In this document: positions 39,600 through 48,756 of the stretch, one piece after another
Layout: every line of letters begins with the position of its first letter
Numbering within the stretch: position 1 is the stretch's first letter
Assembly: GCF_022844465.1 (NCBI RefSeq)
Contig: NZ_JALHLP010000002.1
Span: 1 to 64,000, forward strand
DNA from: Bradyrhizobium sp.
GTDB lineage: Bacteria; Pseudomonadota; Alphaproteobacteria; Rhizobiales; Xanthobacteraceae
Reading direction: 5' to 3'
DNA: 64,000 nt
Program-made: the position numbers and the translations under genes
The notes under the pieces: generated by a model
What the model saw: only the letters and a program-made list of their open reading frames with translations
Databases searched by the model: none
Told to the model about the DNA's origin: nothing

Positions 39600-39875
39600 T
39601 CAACGGTCGGAACGGCCGATCACGGCCATCAGCTCCGCGATTTTTGCCCGCTGATCGGCCTTGTCGCCGCTACGGATGGCGCCTTCGACACAGTGCGACA
39701 CGTGATCCCTCAGCACTTCTTCCTCGACGCGCCGCAGCGCGGCCCGCACCGCCGCGATCTGGGTGACGATGTCGATGCAATAGCGGTCCTCCTCGACCAT
39801 CCTGGCGAGGCCGCGGACCTGGCCCTCGATCCGGTTGAGGCGCTTCTGACAGGAAGCCTTGATGTCTTTTCGCAT
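39600..39875 (-). CDS. csoR: CsoR-type copper-sensing repressor
   Basis: The 91-residue CsoR/RcnR-family protein has the copper-binding Cys33, His58 and Cys62 at CsoR spacing. Copper binding releases it from DNA. It is divergent from copA with a 49-bp gap that holds a palindromic operator (39883-39903), so it should control copA and itself. Confidence 0.88.
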   Translation of the reverse strand: MRKDIKASCQKRLNRIEGQVRGLARMVEEDRYCIDIVTQIAAVRAALRRVEEEVLRDHVSHCVEGAIRSGDKADQRAKIAELMAVIGRSDR

Positions 39876-39882
39876 GCGGCCT

Positions 39883-39903
39883 ATATACCCCTATAGGGTA
39901 TAT
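39883..39903. promoter_or_regulatory. CsoR operator
   Basis: ATATACCCCTATAGGGTATAT is a near-perfect palindrome with the G/C-tract and AT flanks seen in CsoR/RcnR-family operators. It begins 8 bp from the csoR start and ends 21 bp before copA, so it can regulate both. Confidence 0.75.
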
Positions 39904-39924
39904 CTTTTCAAGCCGGGTGAGCTC

Positions 39925-42246
39925 ATGGACAGGCCGGAAAGCGCTACCGGGAACACCGCGCGGATGCGCGATCCCGTTTGCGGGATGCACGTCGATCCCC
40001 TGACCAGCAGGCACCGCTTCGACTACCGCGGCGAGACCTTCCATTTCTGTTCGGCGGGCTGCCGCACCAAGTTCGCCGCCGATCCCGTCGCCTGGCTGGA
40101 AAAGGACAAGCGGCCGCAGGCCGCGGCGCCGGAGGGCGCGATCTACACCTGCCCGATGCATCCGCAGATCCGCCAGGTCGGCCCGGGAAGCTGTCCGATC
40201 TGCGGCATGGCGCTGGAGCCTGAGGTCGCAAGCCTTGATGCGCCGGCCAACCCGGAGCTTGCGGACATGACGCGCCGGTTCTGGATCGGGCTCGTGCTCA
40301 CGCTGCCGACGGTTGCGCTGGAAATGGGCGGCCATCTCGTCGGCGGTCACGGCTGGGTCGACCCAATCATGTCGAACTGGATTCAGCTCGTCTTCGCCAC
40401 GCCCGCGGTGCTGTGGGCCGGCTGGCCGTTCTTCGTGCGCGGCTGGCAATCATTGCAGACCCGCAACCTCAACATGTTCACGCTGATCGCGATCGGCACC
40501 GGCGTCGCCTATGTCTACAGCGTCGTTGCAACCACCGCGCCCGGCAGTTTCCCGGCGGCTTTCCGCGGCCATGGCGGCGCGGTCGCGGTCTACTTCGAGG
40601 CGGCGGCGGTCATTACCGTGCTCGTGCTGCTCGGCCAGGTGCTGGAACTGCGCGCCCGCGAGGCGACTTCGGGCGCGATCAAGGCGCTGCTTCAGCTCGC
40701 GCCGAAAACCGCCCGCCGCATCGGCGACGATGGCGTCGATCATGAGGTGGCGATCGACACGCTTGTTGTCGGCGATCGCCTGCGGGTGCGGCCGGGCGAG
40801 AAGGTGCCGGTGGACGGCGTCATGCTCGAAGGCCGCTCCTCGCTCGATGAATCCCTGGTGACAGGCGAATCGATGCCCGTCTCCAAGGAAGCCGGCAGCA
40901 AGGTCATAGCAGGCACGCTCAACCAGTCCGGCGGATTCGTGATGCGCGCCGACAAGGTCGGGCGCGACACGCTGCTGTCGCAGATTGTCAGGATGGTGGC
41001 CGACGCCCAGCGCTCGCGCGCGCCGATCCAGGGGTTGGCCGATCAGGTTTCCGGCTGGTTCGTGCCTGTCGTCATGGTCGTGGCGGGGCTGGCCTTCGCC
41101 GCCTGGGCCTGGTTCGGGCCGGAGCCGCGGATGGCGTTTGGCCTAGTCGCCGCCGTCAGCGTGCTGATCATCGCCTGCCCCTGTGCGCTCGGCCTCGCCA
41201 CGCCGATGTCGATCATGGTCGGCGTCGGCCACGGCGCGCAGGCCGGCGTGCTGATCAGGAACGCCGAGGCGCTGGAGCGCATGGAGAGGGTCGATACGCT
41301 GGTGGTGGACAAGACCGGCACCTTGACCGAGGGCAAGCCGAAGGTGGTCGCAACGGTTCCGACCGCGGGATTTGCGGAAGCCGATATTCTGCGGCTGGCC
41401 GCCAGCGTCGAGCGCGCCAGCGAGCATCCGCTGGCCGACGCCATTGTGCGGTCCGCCAAAGAACGCAATCTCGATCTCGCCACGGTGGAAGAGTTTGATT
41501 CGCCGACCGGCAGGGGCGCGACCGGCAAGGTCGACGGCAAGACCATCGTTCTCGGCAACGCGAATTTCCTGCAATCCCTTGGCATCGACGCCCGGTCCCT
41601 CGACGGCGCGGGCGAACGTTTGCGCGGTGAAGGCGCCACCGTCATTTATATCGCCATCGACGGCAAGCTTGCCGGGCTTTTCGCCATTGCCGATCCCGTG
41701 AAGGCGTCAACCCCGCAGGCGCTGGCGGCGCTGGCGGCCGAGGGCATCAGGGTCATCATGCTGACCGGCGACAACATGACTACAGCGAACGCCGTCGGCC
41801 GAAGCCTCGGCATCGCCGAGGTCGAGGCGGAAGTGCTGCCCGATCAGAAGAGCGCCGTGGTGGCGAGGCTGCAGAAGGCGGGCAGGATCGTCGCGATGGC
41901 CGGCGACGGCGTCAACGACGCCCCGGCGCTGGCCGCCGCCGACGTCGGCATCGCCATGGGCACCGGCACCGACGTCGCGATGGAAAGCGCCGGCGTCACG
42001 CTGCTGAAGGGCGATCTAACCGGCATCGTCCGCGCCCGCCGGCTGTCGCAGGCGACCATGCGCAACATCAGGCAGAACCTGTTCTTTGCGTTCATCTACA
42101 ACGCCGCCGGCATCCCGATCGCCGCAGGCATCCTCTATCCCAGTTTCGGCCTGCTGCTGTCGCCGATCATCGCCGCCGCGGCGATGGCGCTGTCCTCGGT
42201 CAGCGTCGTCGGCAACGCCCTGCGGCTGCGGATGACGCGGCTGTAA
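39925..42246 (+). CDS. copA: Copper-exporting P1B-type ATPase
   Basis: The 773-residue pump begins with a YHS-type metal domain (about residues 15-60; [15 protein letters not shown]) and a heavy-metal-binding domain (about 74-100; [14 protein letters not shown]) instead of the usual HMA domains. It then has the CPC transport motif (418-420), DKTGT phosphorylation site (Asp462), GDGVND hinge, and the P1B-1 copper-specific YN and MxxSS motifs near the last two helices. It exports Cu(I) from the cytoplasm. ATG 39925 has GGGTGAG upstream; an earlier ATG would cross the operator. It is regulated by CsoR. Confidence 0.94.
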   Translation: MDRPESATGNTARMRDPVCGMHVDPLTSRHRFDYRGETFHFCSAGCRTKFAADPVAWLEKDKRPQAAAPEGAIYTCPMHPQIRQVGPGSCPICGMALEPEVASLDAPANPELADMTRRFWIGLVLTLPTVALEMGGHLVGGHGWVDPIMSNWIQLVFATPAVLWAGWPFFVRGWQSLQTRNLNMFTLIAIGTGVAYVYSVVATTAPGSFPAAFRGHGGAVAVYFEAAAVITVLVLLGQVLELRAREATSGAIKALLQLAPKTARRIGDDGVDHEVAIDTLVVGDRLRVRPGEKVPVDGVMLEGRSSLDESLVTGESMPVSKEAGSKVIAGTLNQSGGFVMRADKVGRDTLLSQIVRMVADAQRSRAPIQGLADQVSGWFVPVVMVVAGLAFAAWAWFGPEPRMAFGLVAAVSVLIIACPCALGLATPMSIMVGVGHGAQAGVLIRNAEALERMERVDTLVVDKTGTLTEGKPKVVATVPTAGFAEADILRLAASVERASEHPLADAIVRSAKERNLDLATVEEFDSPTGRGATGKVDGKTIVLGNANFLQSLGIDARSLDGAGERLRGEGATVIYIAIDGKLAGLFAIADPVKASTPQALAALAAEGIRVIMLTGDNMTTANAVGRSLGIAEVEAEVLPDQKSAVVARLQKAGRIVAMAGDGVNDAPALAAADVGIAMGTGTDVAMESAGVTLLKGDLTGIVRARRLSQATMRNIRQNLFFAFIYNAAGIPIAAGILYPSFGLLLSPIIAAAAMALSSVSVVGNALRLRMTRL

Positions 42247-42250
42247 CAAC

Positions 42251-42291
42251 TTGATGTGCGTCAAGGCTACGGCCTGCGTTGGGGCTATACT
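42251..42291 (+). promoter_or_regulatory. FixK/FNR-dependent class II promoter
   Basis: TTGATGTGCGTCAA (42251-42264) fits the FixK/FNR consensus TTGA-N6-TCAA. A -10 hexamer TATACT lies at 42286-42291. A start at about 42298 would place the box centre at -40.5, the usual class II position. It controls the Spy-like gene. Confidence 0.7.
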
Positions 42292-42330
42292 TTTCAATGA
42301 AATGCTGAACCCGCTATGGGAGTTTTGGTC

Positions 42331-43050
42331 ATGACGCGATTGACGATGGCGACGGCTCTCACGCTCGCGGCGCTTGCGGTTCCGGCATCGGCGCAGGCCC
42401 CGGCCGGACATGATCACTCCCACGCCGCGGACAGCGGAAAATCAACTCCGGCGACACCGGCACCGGCGCCGGGCCCGTCGGCCAATGCCGCGCCGCAAGG
42501 CGGCGCCGGCATGATGGGCGGCATGGGCGACATGCCGATGATGAGCATGATGAAGGACATGAGGGAGATGATGAGTAACATGTCCATGATGCACTCCATG
42601 GACATGATGCAGCGGATGGGCATGATGGGCCCGGGCATGGGCGGCATGGCGACCGTGGATCGCATCGAAGGCCGCATCGCTTTTCTGCGCGCCGAACTCA
42701 AGATTACCGACCCGCAGGCAAGCGCCTGGAACGGCTTTGCGGACGCGTTGCGTGCGAATGCAAGAAAGCTTGCCGACGCTCGCGCGGCGATGACACCCAA
42801 AGGCGATGCATCGGCGGCTACCGTGACCGCGCGTCTTGAACTCCAGGAGCGATGGCTGGTCGCGCAGCTCGATGGCCTGCGCGCGATGAAATCCGCCTTC
42901 GCCAAACTGAACGAGGCCCTGTCTGACGATCAGAAGAAGGCGGTCGATGACCTCCTCGCCCCGCACATGGGCTTCGGCATGGGCGCGATGGCAATGATGC
43001 CGGCGCAAGGCGGAATGCCTGGCATGGGCATGGGCATGGGCAGGAAATAA
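42331..43050 (+). CDS. Met/His-rich Spy/CpxP-like periplasmic protein
   Basis: The 239-residue protein has a signal peptide (about residues 1-22, ending ASA), a His-rich segment (GHDHSHAA), a Met-rich region of over 25 Met (GMMGGMGDMPMMSMM onward) and a helical Spy/CpxP-like domain with ITDPQ and LSDDQ (LTxxQ-like) motifs. The Met and His runs suit Cu(I) binding. GGGAG precedes ATG 42331. It follows copA and has its own FixK-type promoter, so it probably protects the periplasm from copper or delivers it under low oxygen, as inference. Confidence 0.8.
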   Translation: MTRLTMATALTLAALAVPASAQAPAGHDHSHAADSGKSTPATPAPAPGPSANAAPQGGAGMMGGMGDMPMMSMMKDMREMMSNMSMMHSMDMMQRMGMMGPGMGGMATVDRIEGRIAFLRAELKITDPQASAWNGFADALRANARKLADARAAMTPKGDASAATVTARLELQERWLVAQLDGLRAMKSAFAKLNEALSDDQKKAVDDLLAPHMGFGMGAMAMMPAQGGMPGMGMGMGRK

Positions 43051-43075
43051 TAAGCGCTGACGATCAGAGTCAGGG

Positions 43076-44023
43076 TCAAGCCACCCTGGCCGCCGTCCCG
43101 CGCGGCAGCCCGGCCCGCGCCAGGCCGCCATACAACGCCTCTTCAGGCATTTCCGATTTCAGGATTCCGCGCACCGCGATCAGCTTCTCGATGTCGATGC
43201 CGGTCGCAAAGCCCTTGCTCTCGCACAGGAACGCCAGGTCCTCGAACACCACATTGCCGGTCGCGCCCGGCGCGAACGGGCAGCCGCCGAGCCCGCCCAG
43301 CGAGCCGTCGAGCACGCGCGCGCCGGCGTCGAGCGCGGCGGAGGCGTTGGCGACGCCCATCCCCCTGGTATCGTGCAGATGGATGCAGATCGGCTTTGCG
43401 CCGGCGATCTTCACCGCCGCCGCGGTCAGTTCGCCGACCTGCTTCGGGCCGGCATAGCCGACGGTGTCGGCAATCGCGACCATGTCGACCCCGGCCTCGA
43501 ACAGTTTTTCGGTCAGTCGCAGCACTTCTTTCGGATCGACCGCGCCGACGATCGAACAGCCCAGCGCCATCGAGATCGCGGCATTAACCACCGGCCGGTG
43601 CGCGCTGGCGTCGCGCAGTTCGCACAGCCGCCTGACATTGGCGATCGCCGATTCGCGCGAACGGTTGGCGTTGGCCTGGCTGTGCTCCTCGGTGGCCGAA
43701 ACCACCGACGCCACTTCGGCGACTCCCGAGGCCAGCGCCTCGTTGACGCCGCGCTCGTTCAATGTCAGCGCGATGCCGTAGGCGCCGGGCAGCGATGCTG
43801 CGGTCGCGATGATGTCGCGCACGTCGGCGAACTGCGGAAAGGTCTTTGCCGGCAGGAACGAGCCGACCTCGAAGTGCCGCACGCCCGCGGCGTACTCCTC
43901 GCGCATCCAGCGCTGCTTGGCCGCGGTGGACGGGAATTTCTTCACGAGCTGCAGCCCGTCGCGCAGGCCTACCTCGCGCAGCACGATTCTGTTGTCGGGA
44001 TAGATTTCGTTGACGCGGGTCAT
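43076..44023 (-). CDS. Hydroxymethylglutaryl-CoA lyase family protein
   Basis: The 315-residue TIM-barrel protein has REVGLRDGLQ at the N-terminus, HLHDTRGMG with the metal-binding His pair and the HMG-CoA lyase signature GGLGGCPFAPGATGN with its catalytic Cys. It cleaves HMG-CoA, or a related branched hydroxyacyl-CoA, to acetyl-CoA and a ketoacid. Its ATG overlaps the stop of the CoA-transferase upstream (ATGA), so the two act together. Confidence 0.88.
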   Translation of the reverse strand: MTRVNEIYPDNRIVLREVGLRDGLQLVKKFPSTAAKQRWMREEYAAGVRHFEVGSFLPAKTFPQFADVRDIIATAASLPGAYGIALTLNERGVNEALASGVAEVASVVSATEEHSQANANRSRESAIANVRRLCELRDASAHRPVVNAAISMALGCSIVGAVDPKEVLRLTEKLFEAGVDMVAIADTVGYAGPKQVGELTAAAVKIAGAKPICIHLHDTRGMGVANASAALDAGARVLDGSLGGLGGCPFAPGATGNVVFEDLAFLCESKGFATGIDIEKLIAVRGILKSEMPEEALYGGLARAGLPRGTAARVA

Positions 44024-45201
44024 GCTGGCCTCATGCGGCGTTGGTTTTTTGCAGGCGGGGTTCGCTGTTCGAGTTCGGCGCGGACGGCCTCGGTATCGGC
44101 GCCGAGCACCGGCACGCGCAGTCCTTCACCGATATTGCCGCCATTCCACTCCACCGGCAATGCGGGAACGCGGAACGGCGCGCCATCGGCGTTGAAATTC
44201 TGCACCAGCCCGCCCGGCCGCAGCACATGGGGATCGTGCAGCAGATCTTCGGGCCGATTGATCGGGGAATAGGCGATGTGCAGCGCATCGAGCCTGGCGG
44301 AGAGATCGGCCATCTTCCATTGCCCGATCACGTCGGCGACGCGTGGAATGATCCTGCCGCGCGCCAGGATCCGGTCGGTGGTGTTGCGCAGGTTCGGATC
44401 GTCGGCGAATTCCTGCAGGCCGAATTCGCGGCAGAAGCTCCGCCAATGGCCCTCGGTGACGACGGCGATGAAGATGCGGTCGCCGTCCGCGGTATCGAAG
44501 ATGTCGTAGATCGGCCAGGCGTGCTCGCGCTCCGGCATCGAGCGCGGCTTGCGGCCGGTCATCTCATGTTCGACCATGTGCTGGGCCACCAGGAACAGGC
44601 AGTTCTCGAACAGGCCGATGCGGATGTCGGCGCCCTCCGTGTGGCCGCCGCGCTTCTGGTAGAGCGCGGCAAGGATCGCGATGGCGCCGAACATGCCGCC
44701 CATGATGTCGTTGGCGGAAGAGCCGACGCGTTGCGGCTTCTCGCGCGTGCCGGTCATGGCGGCCAGGCCCGACATCATCTGCACCACCTCGTCGAGCGCC
44801 GGGCGATGCTCGTAGGGGCCGGACAGAAACCCCTTGTGGCCGGCGACGATCAGATGCGGGTGGCGGCGGCGCAGCTCTTCGGCGCCGAGCCCCTGCTTGT
44901 CGAGCTGGCCGTCGCGAAAGTTCTCCAGGAACACGTCGGCGCTGTCGAGCAGCCGATGCATGGTTTCGCGGTCCTGCTCCACCGCCAGATCGAGCACCAC
45001 GCTGCGTTTTCCCCGGTTGAACAGCGGGAAGAACGAGATTCCCATGCCGCCGAGCGATCGGGTCTTGTCGCCGACGGGCGGCTCGACCTTGATCACCTCG
45101 GCGCCGAGCTGGGCGAGGATCATGCCGCAGGTCGGACCCATCACCATATGGGTCATCTCGACGACCCGCACGCCGTCCAGCGGCATTCCCGTCCCGGCCA
45201 T
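44020..45201 (-). CDS. CaiB/BaiF (family III) CoA-transferase
   Basis: The 393-residue protein is a family III CoA-transferase: LDGVRVVEMTHMVMGP, AQLGAEVIKVEPP, and the catalytic Asp lies in the segment SSANDIMGG. It moves CoA from a donor such as succinyl-CoA to an acid. The overlap with an HMG-CoA lyase gene suggests it activates 3-hydroxy-3-methylglutarate or a similar acid that the lyase then splits. Confidence 0.88.
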   Translation of the reverse strand: MAGTGMPLDGVRVVEMTHMVMGPTCGMILAQLGAEVIKVEPPVGDKTRSLGGMGISFFPLFNRGKRSVVLDLAVEQDRETMHRLLDSADVFLENFRDGQLDKQGLGAEELRRRHPHLIVAGHKGFLSGPYEHRPALDEVVQMMSGLAAMTGTREKPQRVGSSANDIMGGMFGAIAILAALYQKRGGHTEGADIRIGLFENCLFLVAQHMVEHEMTGRKPRSMPEREHAWPIYDIFDTADGDRIFIAVVTEGHWRSFCREFGLQEFADDPNLRNTTDRILARGRIIPRVADVIGQWKMADLSARLDALHIAYSPINRPEDLLHDPHVLRPGGLVQNFNADGAPFRVPALPVEWNGGNIGEGLRVPVLGADTEAVRAELEQRTPPAKNQRRMRPA

Positions 45202-45426
45202 CGCAGCGCGCTCCCCTTAACCAGCCATTTCTCTTGCGGCGGAGACTACGGCTTTGACACGCCCCGGGAAAACATAATCTGCCGAAAGGCGCATTCACTG
45301 CTGCATAACGCAAATGCAATTCATGCGCCGCCCGCGCCTGCGCGGCGCCCTATCCGGCCTTGGCCCTTGCCGAAGGGCTGCCGCGTGTCTACCTCTCGCG
45401 AGAGTTTTCCACGCGAGGTCACCGCC

Positions 45427-46179
45427 ATGCTGGACGCCGCCATCAAGGCGCTTTCGCAGATCCTGTCGCCGCCGATGCGCACCATCCTGTGGCGCTCGGT
45501 CGGGCTTGCGCTGGTGCTGGTCGCGGTGCTGGCCATCGGCCTGCAGCGCGCCTTGAGCTGGTTTGCCGAATCCGGCGAGGTCTGGGCCGAGGCGATGCTG
45601 GGGCCGGGCTTCCAGACCTCGCTCAACGTGCTGTCCTGGATCATCTCGATCGCCGCCGGCCTCGGCGTCGTCCTCGGCGCCATTTTCCTGATGCCGGCGG
45701 TGACTTCGCTGGTGGCGAGCGTATTCGTCGACGACGTCGCCGAGCATGTCGAGCGCGCGCATTATCCGGCGGAGCGCCCCGGCGACGCGCTGCCGCTCGG
45801 CGTCGCGATCCCCGAAGGGGTCAAGACCGCGCTGCTGACGATCCTGGTCTACCTGGTCGCCTTGCCCTTCGTGCTGTTCGCAGGCGCCGGCTTTTTGATT
45901 TTCTTCTTCGCCACCGCCTGGCTGCTCGGCCGCGAATATTTCGAGCTCGCGGCGATGCGCTTCCGCTCGCCCGCCGAGGCCAAGGCGATGCGCAAAGACC
46001 ATGCCGGGATCATCTTCACCGCCGGCCTGTTCATCGCGGCGTTCGTCTCGATCCCGATCGTCAACCTGGCGACGCCGCTGTTCGGCATGGCCTTCATGGT
46101 CCACATGCACAAGCGCCTCTCCGGCCCGCGCCCGGAACTGATCGAGCCGGCGCGGAAACCGGGTATGCCGGTGGCGTGA
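45427..46179 (+). CDS. EI24/CysZ-like membrane protein
   Basis: The 250-residue protein has four to five hydrophobic helices and the family segments LMPAVTSLVASVFVDDVAEHVE and LLGREYFELAAMRF. EI24/CysZ proteins transport or help transport sulfate, but not all members do. ATG 45427 has GAGG upstream. A longer frame upstream is antisense to the CoA-transferase gene and is not used. A large inverted repeat follows. Confidence 0.83.
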   Translation: MLDAAIKALSQILSPPMRTILWRSVGLALVLVAVLAIGLQRALSWFAESGEVWAEAMLGPGFQTSLNVLSWIISIAAGLGVVLGAIFLMPAVTSLVASVFVDDVAEHVERAHYPAERPGDALPLGVAIPEGVKTALLTILVYLVALPFVLFAGAGFLIFFFATAWLLGREYFELAAMRFRSPAEAKAMRKDHAGIIFTAGLFIAAFVSIPIVNLATPLFGMAFMVHMHKRLSGPRPELIEPARKPGMPVA

Positions 46180-46184
46180 CTCCC

Positions 46185-46313
46185 CCTCGCCCCGCTTGCG
46201 GGGAGAGGGTCGGGGTGAGGGGCTCTCACCGCGAGCGTGATCTGTCGATCGAACTGTACCCCCTCACCCGGATCGCAAGAGCGATCCGACCTCTCCCCGC
46301 AAGCGGGGCGAGG
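46185..46313. repeat. Large inverted repeat between convergent genes
   Basis: Two 24-bp arms (46185-46208 and 46290-46313) are perfect complements; each also contains the small hairpin CCCCGC-TT-GCGGGG. It fills the gap between the CysZ-like gene and nth. It is a pair of REP-like elements in opposite orientation and may terminate both genes. Confidence 0.8.
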
Positions 46314-46323
46314 TAAGAAAGCC

Positions 46324-47085
46324 TCACACCGTCTTTTCCGGCCACCGGCAGAGATCGCTGATCACGCACGCCTCGCAGCGCGGCTTGCGGGCGAGGCAGG
46401 TGTAGCGCCCATGCAGGATCAGCCAGTGGTGGGCGTGCAGCATGAATTCCGCCGGGATGATTTTCTCCAGCCCCAATTCGACCGCGAGCGGCGTGTCGCC
46501 GGGCGCGAGGCCGGTGCGGTTGCCGACGCGGAACACATGCGTATCCACCGCCATGGTGTGTTCGCCAAAGGCCATGTTGAGCACGACATTGGCGGTCTTG
46601 CGCCCGGCGCCCGGCAGCGTCTCGATCTCGGCGCGCGTGCGCGGCACCTCGCCGCCGAACTCGGCGATCAGCTTTTCCGACAGCGCGATGACGTTCTTCG
46701 CCTTGTTGCGGTAGAGCCCGATGGTCTTGATGTAGTCGCGCAGCTTCTCCTCGCCGAGCGCCAGCATCTTCGCCGGCGTGTCGGCGACCGCAAACAGCGG
46801 CCGCGTCGCCCTGTTGACGCCGGCGTCGGTCGCCTGCGCCGACAGCACCACGGCGACCAAGAGCGTGTAGGGATTGAGATGTTCGAGCTCGCCCTTGGGC
46901 TCGGGATTGGCGTCACGGAACCGGCTGAACGCTTCATGGACCTCCGCCGCCGTCCAGGGTTTCGGCCCAGCTGGTTTTTTCGCAACCCGTTTCGGCAGCG
47001 CGCTCGCGGCGGGCTTTGCCGATTTTTTCGGCGCGGCCGGCAGCCGGGATTTCTCGACGCGGACGGGACGGATGATTTTGGCCAT
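46324..47085 (-). CDS. nth: Endonuclease III
   Basis: Nth removes oxidised pyrimidines and nicks the abasic site in base excision repair. The 253-residue protein has the helix-hairpin-helix LPGAGRKTANVVLN with the catalytic Lys, the catalytic Asp in VDTHVFRVGNR and the C-terminal iron-sulfur cluster CysX6CysX2CysX5Cys. The first 40 residues are a Lys/Ala/Pro-rich extension. ATG 47085 is used. Confidence 0.94.
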   Translation of the reverse strand: MAKIIRPVRVEKSRLPAAPKKSAKPAASALPKRVAKKPAGPKPWTAAEVHEAFSRFRDANPEPKGELEHLNPYTLLVAVVLSAQATDAGVNRATRPLFAVADTPAKMLALGEEKLRDYIKTIGLYRNKAKNVIALSEKLIAEFGGEVPRTRAEIETLPGAGRKTANVVLNMAFGEHTMAVDTHVFRVGNRTGLAPGDTPLAVELGLEKIIPAEFMLHAHHWLILHGRYTCLARKPRCEACVISDLCRWPEKTV

Positions 47086-47107
47086 GATCCGGATATACTG
47101 ATACGCG

Positions 47108-47629
47108 ATGATCGCAAGCAACGACTTTGATCCGGAGCCGGGCCAGCCGACGCTGTTTTCGGCGCGGCTGACGCCGCACCGCTCGCTCAGCCACACCGGC
47201 TTCCTGGTGCTGATGGCGTTTCTCAGTGTCGTCAGCTTTGCCGCCGGCACCGCGTTCTGGCTGATGGGCGCCTGGCCGGTGCTCGGCTTTTTCGGCCTCG
47301 ACCTGCTCGTGATCTGGTGGGCGTTCCGGGTCAATTTTCGCAGTGCTGCCGCCACCGAAGACATCATGGTGACGCCGTCGGAATTGCGGGTGCGCCGGGT
47401 CAGCCATCGCGGCCAGGTCGCGGAGTGGACGCTCAATCCGCTCTGGGTGCAGCTGGAGCAGACCGGCGACCCCGAATTCGGCATCGAGCGGCTTTATCTG
47501 GTCTCCCGCGGCCGCCGGGTCTCGGTCGGCTATTTCCTGGGGCCCGATGAAAAGGCAAGTTTTGCCAAGGCGTTATTGGCTGCGTTGCACGCCGCCAAAC
47601 GCGGCGTTTCCTATAACCCGGCCGGCTGA
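47108..47629 (+). CDS. DUF2244 membrane protein
   Basis: The 173-residue protein has two adjacent membrane helices (about 30-72) with HRSLSHTGF before them, then a soluble beta-rich domain with LWVQLEQ and YLVSRGRRVSVGYFLGPDEK. This is the DUF2244 pattern, function unknown. It is divergent from nth with a 22-bp gap. Confidence 0.87.
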   Translation: MIASNDFDPEPGQPTLFSARLTPHRSLSHTGFLVLMAFLSVVSFAAGTAFWLMGAWPVLGFFGLDLLVIWWAFRVNFRSAAATEDIMVTPSELRVRRVSHRGQVAEWTLNPLWVQLEQTGDPEFGIERLYLVSRGRRVSVGYFLGPDEKASFAKALLAALHAAKRGVSYNPAG

Positions 47630-47705
47630 CACGTCCGCACCCGAAAACGCGGCCTTGTCAGAAATCGGGTGGCTTGAACCCCGCGCGCCCTCTAAACCAG
47701 ACCCC

Positions 47706-48602
47706 ATGATGATCACAGCCCTCCATGACCAGCGCCTGACCAGGCCCGGCCCCCAGCACGCCGCGCTGCGCGACTACGATTCGGTGCGGCGCGCCATCGC
47801 CTTCATCTCGGAGCACTGGCGCAGCCAGCCGACCATCGAGGCGATGGCGGATGCCGCCGCCGTGACGCCGGATGAATTGCACCATCTGTTTCGCCGCTGG
47901 GCCGGGCTGACGCCCAAGGCATTCATGCAGGCGCTGACGCTCGACCACGCCAAGGGCCTGCTGCGCGATTCCGCCAGCGTGCTCGACGCTGCGCTCGACT
48001 CCGGATTGTCAGGCCCCGGCCGGCTCCACGATCTCTTCGTCACCCATGAGGCGATGTCGCCGGGCGAATGGAAGAACGGCGGCGCGGGGATGACGCTGCG
48101 CTTCGGGTTCCACGCCTCGCCATTCGGCGCCGCGATCGTGATCGCCAGCGATCGCGGCCTGGCGGGGCTCGCCTTTGCCGACCCCGGCGAGGAGCCGGCG
48201 GCGCTCGCCGACATGAAGCGACGCTGGCCGAACGCGACCTATGTCGAGGACCACGACGGCACGGCAGCGCTGGCGCAGCGCATCTTCGACACTGATCTGT
48301 GGCGGCCGGACCAGCCGCTGCGGGTGGTGCTGATCGGCACCGACTTCGAGGTGCGGGTGTGGGAGACGCTGTTGAAGATCCCGATGGGCCGCGCGGTCTG
48401 CTATTCCGACATCGCCAGCAAGATCAGCAAGCCGAAGGCTTCGCGCGCGGTCGGCGCTGCGGTCGGAAAGAATCCGGTGTCCTTCGTGGTGCCCTGCCAC
48501 CGCGCGCTCGGCAAGGGCGGCGCGCTGACCGGCTATCACTGGGGCATCACCCGCAAGCAGGCGATGCTGGGCTGGGAAGCCGGCCAGGTCGGGATGCATT
48601 GA
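47706..48602 (+). CDS. AraC-Ogt fusion: methylated-DNA-cysteine methyltransferase
   Basis: The 298-residue protein joins an AraC-type helix-turn-helix domain (about 25-115: TIEAMADAAAVTPDELHHLFRRWAGLTPKAF) to an O6-methylguanine-DNA methyltransferase domain (about 125-298) with the active-site PCHRALGKGG. It repairs O6-alkylguanine by transfer to its own Cys. Unlike Ada, it lacks the N-terminal zinc domain, so it can repair but cannot sense phosphotriesters. Start ATG 47706; 47709 is an alternative. Confidence 0.9.
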   Translation: MMITALHDQRLTRPGPQHAALRDYDSVRRAIAFISEHWRSQPTIEAMADAAAVTPDELHHLFRRWAGLTPKAFMQALTLDHAKGLLRDSASVLDAALDSGLSGPGRLHDLFVTHEAMSPGEWKNGGAGMTLRFGFHASPFGAAIVIASDRGLAGLAFADPGEEPAALADMKRRWPNATYVEDHDGTAALAQRIFDTDLWRPDQPLRVVLIGTDFEVRVWETLLKIPMGRAVCYSDIASKISKPKASRAVGAAVGKNPVSFVVPCHRALGKGGALTGYHWGITRKQAMLGWEAGQVGMH

Positions 48603-48622
48603 GGGTGGATGATCGAATGCGC

Positions 48623-48750
48623 AGATCGTAGCGCGGATTGTAGGGTGGGCAAATCGTATGCGTGCCCACCATTTCATTTCGCTCGCGCCAGTGGATAGAT
48701 GGTGGGCACGGCGCTAACGCGCCTTTGCCCACCCGCACGCCCTACGATCT
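48623..48750. repeat. Nested triple inverted repeat
   Basis: Three sets of complementary arms nest inside each other: AGATCGTAG/CTACGATCT, GGGTGGGCAAA/TTTGCCCACCC and GTGCCCACCAT/ATGGTGGGCAC. It fills the gap between the convergent AraC-Ogt gene and gpmA, in the manner of dispersed Bradyrhizobium repeats. Confidence 0.8.
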
Positions 48751-48756
48751 GTACCA

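Noticed and set aside
44041..45426. Upstream extension of the CysZ-like gene by over 460 codons
   Set aside because: It is antisense to the CoA-transferase gene and has no conserved features.
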